Positions 26,148 through 33,063 of a stretch of DNA of 34,474 nucleotides are shown here, piece after piece. The position numbers and the translations under genes were made by a program. Origin of the DNA: CAZLLE01 sp964560425 (GTDB lineage: Bacteria > Campylobacterota > Campylobacteria > Campylobacterales > QNZT01); NCBI GenBank assembly GCA_964560425.1, contig CAZLLE010000089.1, positions 1 to 34,474 on the forward strand. The letters are read 5' to 3'. Numbering within the stretch: the stretch's first letter is position 1; each line of letters starts with the position of its first letter. Below the pieces are notes generated by a model. The model was not told the origin of the DNA. It did not search any database and saw nothing but the letters and a program-made list of their open reading frames with translations.

Positions 26148-27223
26148 TTCATATATGTTGTGCTGTAGATAGCCACTTTTTTTTGAGAAAACTTCAAGAA
26201 GAGTATCCAGAGGAGAAATTAGTTGGATTTTTTTATGATCCAAATATTCACCCATATAGTGAGTATCAGCTTAGATTATTAGATGTGAAGAGAAGTTGTA
26301 AAATGCTTAATATTGATCTGATTGAGGGTGAATATGATTATGAGGGGTGGATTAAAGCGGTAAGAGGATTAGAAAATGAACCTGAAAAAGGTGCTCGTTG
26401 TGATGTTTGCTTTGATAATCGTCTTGAGAATACGGCTAAAGAGGCTCTTAAATTGGGCGAAAAAAGTATTACTACAACACTTCTAACAAGTCCCAAAAAA
26501 TCTATAGAACAACTCAAAGCAGTAGGCGATTCGATATATAAAAAGTATTCTATAGAGTTTGTTGCTCCAGATTTTAGAAAAAATGGTGGTACGCAAGAGC
26601 AGTTTGCTTTGGCCAAAGAGGATATGCTCTATCATCAAGACTATTGTGGATGTATTTATGCTCTCACAGCTCAAAGAGATCAGCAAAAGAGGTTGGCAGA
26701 TGAGCTCTTTTCTCCTATTAGTAGACAAGTTCAACCTGAATCTATTGAAGAGAGAATTGAACTTTATACAAAACGAATAGAGTTAGAAGATCAAAAGATA
26801 AAATATAAAATTATTAGAGAGAAATTTTTAAACTATAGATTACTTCGTGGATTTGTAAAGCAAAATGGAAAAGTGATCAACTCCTATTTTTTATCTTATT
26901 CTAAAACAAAAAGAAAATTAATTAAAGCTAAAGTTGCTTATGAGATAGAAGATAAACATTTTCTTAATCGAGAGAATATTCTTTTTATATCCCTTGAAAC
27001 TTTTAATAATTTATTAGATTATGAGTATAAGAGTATAGATGATCTGTGTCTGAATCCTCCAAGTTTTGAAGATGAAATAGAAATTAGATCAAAACTTATA
27101 AAAACAGCTTTTTCTCTCTCTCTTATTATTATTTTAACTAATGTTGATAATAGTGCCAAATATCAAATTTATTGTGACTCTACTAGCTATGAAGATGTGA
27201 GGGAAATTTTAGTAACTTTTTGA
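26141..27223 (+). CDS. queH: Epoxyqueuosine reductase QueH, with probable non-standard start codon
   Basis: QueH reduces epoxyqueuosine to queuosine in tRNA. It has LVHICCAVDSH at the start (adjacent Cys pair), RCDVCFDNRL near residue 88 and DYCGCIYAL near 167, supplying the cysteines for its iron-sulfur and metal sites. A C-terminal extension of about 180 residues follows the core, seen in other long QueH proteins. The start is unusual. Homologues begin M-LVHICC, and here the Met position is ATC (26141), preceded by GGAGAG at 6 nt. The only conventional in-frame start is GTG at 26078, which would add 21 implausible residues (KGEGKRSCCGCERR-like) wholly inside bcp. ATT at 26135 is another option. 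The gene is co-transcribed with bcp; ATC would overlap it by 7 nt. Confidence 0.85.
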   Translation: MLVHICCAVDSHFFLRKLQEEYPEEKLVGFFYDPNIHPYSEYQLRLLDVKRSCKMLNIDLIEGEYDYEGWIKAVRGLENEPEKGARCDVCFDNRLENTAKEALKLGEKSITTTLLTSPKKSIEQLKAVGDSIYKKYSIEFVAPDFRKNGGTQEQFALAKEDMLYHQDYCGCIYALTAQRDQQKRLADELFSPISRQVQPESIEERIELYTKRIELEDQKIKYKIIREKFLNYRLLRGFVKQNGKVINSYFLSYSKTKRKLIKAKVAYEIEDKHFLNRENILFISLETFNNLLDYEYKSIDDLCLNPPSFEDEIEIRSKLIKTAFSLSLIIILTNVDNSAKYQIYCDSTSYEDVREILVTF

Positions 27224-27243
27224 TATATTGACCCAATTATCGT

Positions 27244-27258
27244 AAGGAGTTTTCTTTG
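27244..27258 (+). promoter_or_regulatory. Ribosome binding site fixing the TTG start of fabZ
   Basis: AAGGAG at 27244-27249 stands 6 nt ahead of TTG at 27256. This spacing, and the conserved N-terminus that follows, decide for the TTG over the later in-frame ATG (residue 6). Confidence 0.7.
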
Positions 27259-27705
27259 ACATTAGATGTTATGCAAATCCAAGAAATTTTGCCACATAGG
27301 TTTCCGTTTTTACTTATTGACCGTGTTACGGACATGACCCCTAGTGAGTCTATTAGTGCTTACAAAAATGTATCTATTAGTGAACATATTTTTCAAGGAC
27401 ATTTCCCTGGTCATCCTATTTACCCTGGTGTTATGATTGTTGAGGGTATGGCTCAAGCTGGTGGTGTTTTGGCTTTTAAAAGTTTGAGTGAAGAGGATCA
27501 AGAAGATATTCAAAATAAAGTAGTCTACTTTATGAGTATTGATAAATGTAAATTTAGAGCTCCTGTAAAACCAGGAGATAGATTGGAATATGAAATTTCA
27601 GTTATTAAACATAGAGGTTCCATTTGGATATTAAAAGGTAAAGCTTTTGTAGATGGTGTTTTGACTACTGAAGCAGAACTTAAAGCTATGATTGTAGATA
27701 AGTAA
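27256..27705 (+). CDS. fabZ: 3-hydroxyacyl-ACP dehydratase FabZ
   Basis: The hot-dog-fold dehydratase of type II fatty-acid synthesis, cytosolic, 149 aa. The family motif LPHRFPFLLIDRV is at 13-25. The active site GHFPGHPIYPGVMIVEGMAQ gives the catalytic His (HPxxPG) and Glu. Length is normal. It is the first gene of the run fabZ-lpxA-clpX-mreB-mreC and lies 32 nt after queH. Its TAA overlaps the lpxA ATG by one base. In many Gram-negatives fabZ and lpxA are linked because both draw on the hydroxyacyl-ACP pool, balancing phospholipid and lipid A. Confidence 0.96.
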   Translation: MTLDVMQIQEILPHRFPFLLIDRVTDMTPSESISAYKNVSISEHIFQGHFPGHPIYPGVMIVEGMAQAGGVLAFKSLSEEDQEDIQNKVVYFMSIDKCKFRAPVKPGDRLEYEISVIKHRGSIWILKGKAFVDGVLTTEAELKAMIVDK

Positions 27706-28484
27706 TGTCAAATATCCATCCCACGGCTATTATTGAAGATGGTGCTACTATAGACAGTAGTGCAAAAATAGGTGCATACTCATTTATTTCAGAAAAATCT
27801 AAAATCGGTCCAAGAGTAGAGATTTTTCAAGGAGCTCAAATTTGGGGTGATACAGAACTTGGAGAGGGGACAAAAGTTTACTCTCATGCTGTACTAGGGC
27901 AAGTTCCTCAAGATTTGAAGTTTCATGGTGAAGTTGTAAAATTGGTTATTGGGAAAAATAATACTATTAGAGAATTTGCATTTTTTAACCCTGGAACAGA
28001 ACATGATAAGAGTATAACTAGTATTGGTGATAATAATCTTTTTATGGCATATACTCATGTAGCTCATGATTGTGTTATTGGTAATAATAATATTTTTGCA
28101 AATAATGTAGCATTGGCAGGACATGTGCTTGTAGGTGATCATGTTGTTATTGGTGGGCATACTCCTGTGCATCAGTTTTGTCATATCGGGGATTATGCTA
28201 TGATTGGTGGAGCTAGTGCATTAACGCAAGATATACCGCCGTATTGTCTAGCTGAGGGTAATCGTGCAGTGGTTAAGAGTCTTAATCTTGTGGGAATACG
28301 AAGAAAATTTGAAAAAGATGATCTAAATGCAGTGATAAGTGCTTATAAAAAGATATTTAGATCACATAATCCATTTAGAGAGAGTGCACAAGCTCTATTA
28401 AAAATAACGAATAATGAAAAAGTAAAACTTTTGTGCGAGTTTATTGTGGATACCAAAAGGGGTATCCCTTACGAGAGGAATTAG
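27705..28484 (+). CDS. lpxA: UDP-GlcNAc acyltransferase LpxA
   Basis: The first enzyme of lipid A synthesis, transferring a hydroxyacyl chain from ACP to UDP-GlcNAc, 259 aa. A left-handed beta-helix of hexapeptide repeats fills residues 1-185 (IHPTAIIEDGATI, AKIGAYSFI, VIGNNNIFANNVALAGHV). Catalytic His lies in AYTHVAHDC, and GGHTPVHQFCHIG follows. The C-terminal helical part contains LNLVGIRRKFEKDD, as usual. Its ATG overlaps the fabZ stop (TAATG). clpX follows after 2 nt. Confidence 0.96.
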   Translation: MSNIHPTAIIEDGATIDSSAKIGAYSFISEKSKIGPRVEIFQGAQIWGDTELGEGTKVYSHAVLGQVPQDLKFHGEVVKLVIGKNNTIREFAFFNPGTEHDKSITSIGDNNLFMAYTHVAHDCVIGNNNIFANNVALAGHVLVGDHVVIGGHTPVHQFCHIGDYAMIGGASALTQDIPPYCLAEGNRAVVKSLNLVGIRRKFEKDDLNAVISAYKKIFRSHNPFRESAQALLKITNNEKVKLLCEFIVDTKRGIPYERN

Positions 28485-28486
28485 TA

Positions 28487-29713
28487 ATGGCTAAAGTGTG
28501 TAGTTTCTGTAAATCAGCAGAGAGTATTGAAAATAGATTATTAGCTGGGGAGAATGTATTCATTTGTGAAAATTGTGTTATCTCTGCTTATAAAATATTT
28601 TTCGGTGAAGAACCACAAGAGAGAGAAGAAGAACAAGAGAATGTAGATATTACACTTTTTACACCAAAAGAGCTTAAGGCTATTATTGATGATTATGTGA
28701 TTGGGCAACATGATGCAAAAAAAGTTTTTTCTGTTGCTGTATATAATCATTATAAAAGAATTTTAAAACAAAATACAGTTGATGATGATACAGAGATCCA
28801 AAAATCTAATGTCCTATTAATTGGTCCTACTGGAAGTGGTAAAACACTCATGGCTCAAACTTTGGCTAAATATCTGGATGTTCCTATTGCTATTACAGAT
28901 GCGACAAGTCTTACTGAAGCTGGATATGTTGGTGAAGATGTAGAGAATATTTTGACTAGACTTTTGCAAGTAGCTGATAATGATGTTGAGAAGGCTGAGC
29001 GAGGAATTGTATTTATTGATGAGGTAGATAAAATTGCTAGAATGGGTGAAAATAGATCAATTACTAGAGATGTCTCTGGAGAGGGTGTACAACAAGCACT
29101 TCTAAAAATTATAGAGGGAAGTCAAGTAAATATTTCTCCAAAAGGTGGAAGAAAACATCCAAATCAAGAGTTTGCTCAAATTGATACTTCTAATATTCTG
29201 TTTATTTGTGGTGGTGCATTTGATGGTTTGAGTGATATTATCAAAAAGAGACTTGGTAGCAATGTTTTAGGTTTTGGTCAAGAGAAAAGAGGTAAAGATG
29301 AAGAGGCTGAACTTTTGAGTTTGGTTGAGCCTGATGATTTAGTAAATTATGGTCTTATTCCTGAATTGATTGGTAGACTTCATGCTGTGGCAACACTCAA
29401 AGAGATTAGTGTTGATGATATGGTTCAGATTTTGACAGAGCCTAAAAACTCTATCTCAAAACAGTACAAAAAACTATTTGCTATTGATGGTGTTAAATTA
29501 ACTTTTGAGAAGAAAGCTCTTCAAGAGATTGCAAGATTAGCAATTAGTAGAAAAACTGGAGCAAGAGGGCTTAGAACAATCATGGAAGATATTATGTTGG
29601 ATGTTATGTATGAATTGCCTGAATTAGATGGATATGAAATTATAATTACAAAAGATATGGTTCTTAATAAGACAAAACCAATATATAAAAATCATAGAAA
29701 AAAGAGTGCTTAA
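28487..29713 (+). CDS. clpX: ATP-dependent Clp protease ATP-binding subunit ClpX
   Basis: The AAA+ unfoldase that feeds ClpP, 408 aa from the ATG at 28487. The N-terminal zinc-binding domain has CSFCK and ICENCV. Walker A is GPTGSGKT (about 112-119), Walker B GIVFIDEVDKIA, the pore loop AGYVGED, and the RKH loop GGRKHPN. The ClpP-docking loop reads LGF instead of the usual IGF, a mild change. I rejected an in-frame start at 28433 inside lpxA because it adds 18 residues ahead of the conserved MAKVCSFC. It lies 2 nt after lpxA and 9 nt before mreB. Confidence 0.96.
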   Translation: MAKVCSFCKSAESIENRLLAGENVFICENCVISAYKIFFGEEPQEREEEQENVDITLFTPKELKAIIDDYVIGQHDAKKVFSVAVYNHYKRILKQNTVDDDTEIQKSNVLLIGPTGSGKTLMAQTLAKYLDVPIAITDATSLTEAGYVGEDVENILTRLLQVADNDVEKAERGIVFIDEVDKIARMGENRSITRDVSGEGVQQALLKIIEGSQVNISPKGGRKHPNQEFAQIDTSNILFICGGAFDGLSDIIKKRLGSNVLGFGQEKRGKDEEAELLSLVEPDDLVNYGLIPELIGRLHAVATLKEISVDDMVQILTEPKNSISKQYKKLFAIDGVKLTFEKKALQEIARLAISRKTGARGLRTIMEDIMLDVMYELPELDGYEIIITKDMVLNKTKPIYKNHRKKSA

Positions 29714-29726
29714 GGATGAATTTTGT
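29712..29726 (+). promoter_or_regulatory. mreB translation start region (TTG with overlapping out-of-frame ATG)
   Basis: AAGGA (29712-29716) precedes TTG at 29723 by 6 nt. An ATG at 29716-29718 overlaps the ribosome binding site, is out of frame and stops after six codons at 29736, so it cannot start MreB. The alignment M-L-L-N-K-L-F-G matches the length of MreB N-termini in related bacteria (from memory), favouring the first of two TTG codons. Confidence 0.6.
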
Positions 29727-30760
29727 TGCTAAATAAACTGTTTGGTGTTTTTTCTAATGATTTGAGTATAGATCTTGGAACAGCAAATACAATTGTTATT
29801 GCAAAAGGTAGAGGTATTATTATCAATGAGCCATCTGTTGTGGCTGTAAAACATACTAAGTATGGACGAAGAAAAGTTGTTGCAGTTGGGCAAGAAGCCA
29901 AAAATATGCTTGGTAAAACACCTGATGAGATTGATGCTATTCGTCCACTTAAAGATGGCGTTATTGCTGATTTTGATATTACTGAAGAGATGATTAGACA
30001 TTTTATTAGAAAATCTCACAATAGAAATAGCTTTATTCGACCTCGTATTGTGATCTGTGTTCCTTATGGCTTGACTCAAGTAGAGAGGAGAGCCGTTGAG
30101 GATTCAGTTCTTAGTGCTGGAGCTAGAGAGGTAATACTTGTAGAGGAACCAAAAGCAGCAGCTATGGGTGCGGGGCTTCCTATTCAAGATCCCAAAGGTA
30201 ATTTAGTAATTGATATTGGTGGTGGAACAACTGAAATTGGTGTAATTTCTCTTGGTGGTTTAGTCAAAAGTAAATCTATTAAAGTTGGTGGAGATCGTTT
30301 TGATAGTTCTATTATAGATTTTATGAAAAAGAAATATAATCTTCTTATTGGTGAGCGAACTGGTGAAGAGATTAAAATCAAAATTGGAACTGCTGTTGAG
30401 CCAGAAGAAGAGATGACTATGCAGATCAAAGGAAGAGATCAAATTAGTGGACTTCTTAAAGAGATTACAATTACAAGTAAAGATGTAAGAGAGTCGATTT
30501 CTGAACCACTCAAAGAGATTAGTGTTGCTTTGCGAGAGGTTCTTGAAGTAACGCCTCCTGATCTAGCAGGAGATATTGTTGAAAATGGTATTGCATTAAC
30601 TGGTGGTGGTGCACTTTTAAAAGGTTTAGATATCTATCTTAGTAATATTGTAAAACTACCTATTTTTGTTTGTGAGGATCCTCTCTTGGCAGTTGCTAGA
30701 GGAACAGGAAAAATGCTTGATGAGATTGATCTTCTTCATCAGGTTTCAATGAATGGATAA
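29723..30760 (+). CDS. mreB: Rod-shape-determining actin-like protein MreB
   Basis: The bacterial actin that organises lateral cell-wall synthesis, membrane-associated, 345 aa. ATP-binding motifs are DLGTANTIV (phosphate 1, about 17), DIGGGTTEIGVISLGG (phosphate 2, about 160) and LTGGGALLKGL (adenosine, about 290). EEPKAAAMGAG is also diagnostic. The N-terminal LLNKLFGVF is amphipathic and fits the membrane-binding helix. It starts with TTG. Its last 8 bases overlap mreC. The presence of mreB and mreC implies a rod-shaped cell or rod stage. Confidence 0.97.
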   Translation: MLLNKLFGVFSNDLSIDLGTANTIVIAKGRGIIINEPSVVAVKHTKYGRRKVVAVGQEAKNMLGKTPDEIDAIRPLKDGVIADFDITEEMIRHFIRKSHNRNSFIRPRIVICVPYGLTQVERRAVEDSVLSAGAREVILVEEPKAAAMGAGLPIQDPKGNLVIDIGGGTTEIGVISLGGLVKSKSIKVGGDRFDSSIIDFMKKKYNLLIGERTGEEIKIKIGTAVEPEEEMTMQIKGRDQISGLLKEITITSKDVRESISEPLKEISVALREVLEVTPPDLAGDIVENGIALTGGGALLKGLDIYLSNIVKLPIFVCEDPLLAVARGTGKMLDEIDLLHQVSMNG

Positions 30761-31502
30761 GGAAAGGAAGTACTCCCTTTTTCTTATTATAATTGGGATT
30801 ATTACTCTTGTTTTAATCTCCTCCCCTTTTCAAAAATATTCCCTTCTTTTTTCAAATATTATTAAGTCATTTGTTCTTAAAATAGATAGCGAGATAAAAG
30901 GGACAATAAAAGAGCATATTAATCAAAAAGAGCAAATTATTGCACTTCAAAAGAGAGTAGAGGAACTTGAACCAAAAGCATCTTTGAGTATTGCGGTCTC
31001 TTCTAGGCTAAATAGTCTTTTGAGTGAATACCATTTAAGTAACTACTCTCCTCGCCTACACTTTGTACAAGTACTCTCCTTTGCCACTCTAAATGATCCA
31101 AATAAACTTTGGATAGAGTTTGATAAATTTGATCTGAATAAAACTTATGGTCTTATATATCGAGGATATGCAGCAGGAATACTAAAAGCAAAAGATAATC
31201 AACCATTGGCAATACTCAATGCTAGTTTAGATACTACTTACTCTGTCTATATAGGAGAAGATAAAATTATTGGGGTTATATTTGGTAATGGTGAAGATAT
31301 GATTATTAAATATATTCCTAGTTATAAAGATCCTAAAATAGGTGATGAGGTTATTACTAGTGGGAATGATAATATATTTTATGAAGGTATTAAAGTAGGT
31401 GTAATTACTAAAGTAGAGATTCAAGATATGTATAAAATAGCCAAAGTCACCCCCTACATGCAAGTTAAAAATCCTAAATTTTTTTATGCTGTAGAGGATT
31501 AA
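30753..31502 (+). CDS. mreC: Rod-shape-determining protein MreC
   Basis: A single-pass inner-membrane protein that links MreB to periplasmic cell-wall enzymes, 249 aa. A TM segment (about 10-27) is followed by a coiled coil (about 45-75) and a periplasmic beta domain with YGLIYRGYAAGIL, GDEVITSGNDNIFYEGIKVG and a VKNPKFFYAVED end. The IGDEVxTSGxxxxFPxGIxVG-type motif is the family hallmark, here with FYEGI. It overlaps mreB by 8 nt. No mreD or pbp2 follows: the next gene is convergent, so the operon ends here. It is shorter than E. coli MreC (367 aa), as expected for this group. Confidence 0.92.
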   Translation: MDKERKYSLFLIIIGIITLVLISSPFQKYSLLFSNIIKSFVLKIDSEIKGTIKEHINQKEQIIALQKRVEELEPKASLSIAVSSRLNSLLSEYHLSNYSPRLHFVQVLSFATLNDPNKLWIEFDKFDLNKTYGLIYRGYAAGILKAKDNQPLAILNASLDTTYSVYIGEDKIIGVIFGNGEDMIIKYIPSYKDPKIGDEVITSGNDNIFYEGIKVGVITKVEIQDMYKIAKVTPYMQVKNPKFFYAVED

Positions 31503-31514
31503 GTACTTAGTTAA

Positions 31515-32870
31515 TTAATCAATTTCTTGTGTAATTTTTTCTGCGGCTTTTACTATAGGATATGTAGTAGGTGCAGCTGTCAAAAGTGGCTGAGTAGCTA
31601 CTTGTAAAGATATTAAACTATATACCGTAAGTTCAGACTCTATTGCTAATCCTATTACATTAATAATTTCACCAGCCTCTTTACCGCCAATAACTTGCCC
31701 TCCAATAATACGACCACTATGTTTCATCGCTATTAATTTTACTGACTGTTTTTGAGTATCAGGAATTGTGGATGGATGTCTATTAACTCCACTAAAAGTT
31801 CCTGCAACATAGTCAATATTTTCCTGTTTTGCTTGTGCTTCTGTAACTCCCGCTGAGCCAAATGCTGTATCTCCTATCATAGTAGAAAAAATAGCGATTG
31901 TTCCATTGAATCCTTTCATATATTTAAGTTTATATAGAGAGTTTCCTGCTACTCTTGCTTCTGATGCAGAGGTTGATGCCAACATTATTTTAGAAGGGTC
32001 TCTTGTGATAAAATCTCTTCTTCCACTGCAATCTCCAACTGCAAAAATATCTTTATTTCTTGTTCTCATATACTCATCAACCCAAATTCCACCATATCTT
32101 GCCAATTTTAGACCAGCTTTTTTGGCTAAAGAGCTATGTGGTTGATATCCTGTAGCCAAAATAAATACTTCACCCTCTACAATATCACCATTAGATAGTT
32201 TTAAACCTGTAGCAATTGTATCTTTTGTTATCATCTGGCTTGCATGTTCACCATTGATAAGTTTAATTCCTGCTTTAATGATAATATCTTCGGCTTCACT
32301 TGCTAGCTCTTTATCAAATGAGTTTTGTAAGATTTGGTTGCTTCCTCCAATAAGTGTTACTTCATTATTAAGTGTGGCAAGTTCTGTGGCCATCTCAACA
32401 CCAATAAATCCACTACCTACAACAACAATTTTTTTCTTATTTTCAATATATGATTTGAGAGCATCTATTTTATCTTTCTTTTTTTCGATAGTAAAAACAT
32501 TTTCTAAGTGCATTGAATCTTTAAGATTTCTAGGAATAAAAGGTATAGAACCTGTAGCAAATATAAGTTTTTCAAAACTAATTTCATACTCTTTGGATGT
32601 AGCTATTTTATTATCAATATCTACATTTTCAATTTTTCCAATTAGTATATCAATACCAGTAGCAGCTCCTCCACAAGGCATAGCATCTTTTTCACTACTA
32701 CCTAATGTTTTACCAAAAATATATGGAATACCACATGGAACTAGACTTACTTTATCCTCTTTGATAACAGTAATTTTTTTATCAGGATAGTTTCCTTTTG
32801 CGGTCATAGCCGTTACAGAAGCAGCAGGACCTCCACCTATTATAAATATATCAGTTTGTATTTTTTCCAT
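31515..32870 (-). CDS. FAD/NAD(P)-dependent disulfide oxidoreductase, CoA-disulfide-reductase-like
   Basis: A cytosolic flavoprotein of 451 aa in the single-cysteine branch (CoA-disulfide reductase, NADH oxidase/peroxidase, persulfide reductase). The FAD-binding motif IFIIGGGPAAS is at the start; VSLVPCGIPYIFG gives the likely redox Cys (near residue 44), the NAD(P) motif VVVGSGFIGVEMA is near 150, and the second FAD motif IFAVGDCSG near 275. The C-terminal dimer domain has Thr/Gln-rich stretches but no C-terminal rhodanese domain. An extra MPCGG pair after the active Cys is unusual. I took the ATG at 32870, with AAGGAG upstream, over an extension to 32924. It is convergent with mreC and divergent from the subtilase. 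Substrate (CoA disulfide, polysulfide, O2) is not determined. Confidence 0.82.
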   Translation of the reverse strand: MEKIQTDIFIIGGGPAASVTAMTAKGNYPDKKITVIKEDKVSLVPCGIPYIFGKTLGSSEKDAMPCGGAATGIDILIGKIENVDIDNKIATSKEYEISFEKLIFATGSIPFIPRNLKDSMHLENVFTIEKKKDKIDALKSYIENKKKIVVVGSGFIGVEMATELATLNNEVTLIGGSNQILQNSFDKELASEAEDIIIKAGIKLINGEHASQMITKDTIATGLKLSNGDIVEGEVFILATGYQPHSSLAKKAGLKLARYGGIWVDEYMRTRNKDIFAVGDCSGRRDFITRDPSKIMLASTSASEARVAGNSLYKLKYMKGFNGTIAIFSTMIGDTAFGSAGVTEAQAKQENIDYVAGTFSGVNRHPSTIPDTQKQSVKLIAMKHSGRIIGGQVIGGKEAGEIINVIGLAIESELTVYSLISLQVATQPLLTAAPTTYPIVKAAEKITQEID

Positions 32871-32998
32871 TTTTAAATCTCCTTGATCTTTAAATCGGTT
32901 ATTTATTTTTTTTAAACACTTCATAGCTAACTATACAGAAGAAAAGATACTGATTTGTAACACTCAAATTTTAAAAATTAGTATAAAAAAGTTATTTT

Positions 32999-33016
32999 AG
33001 TAAATATTTATTTACT
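32999..33016. promoter_or_regulatory. 18-bp near-perfect palindrome in a divergent promoter region
   Basis: AGTAAATA-TT-TATTTACT is an 8-bp inverted repeat with a 2-base centre, 48 nt before the subtilase ATG and within the region shared with the flavoprotein. Its symmetry suits a dimeric regulator, but AT-rich palindromes arise often by chance in such DNA. Confidence 0.3.
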
Positions 33017-33063
33017 TATGACGATCTTTTAAGGGAATGGTTAAAATAAAAGGAATATAAAAT

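Noticed and set aside
28433..28486. 18-codon upstream extension of ClpX inside lpxA
   Set aside because: ClpX homologues start at the zinc-finger segment MAKVCSFC; the extension is lpxA sequence in another frame.
32254..32790. 178-codon plus-strand ORF opposite the flavoprotein gene
   Set aside because: It is long but fully antisense to a clearly conserved enzyme, with Ser/Ile/Leu-rich translation typical of an antisense shadow.
32871..32924. 18-residue extension of the flavoprotein
   Set aside because: The FAD-binding strand starts shortly after the ATG at 32870, which has AAGGAG upstream; the extension is Lys/Asn-rich intergenic sequence.
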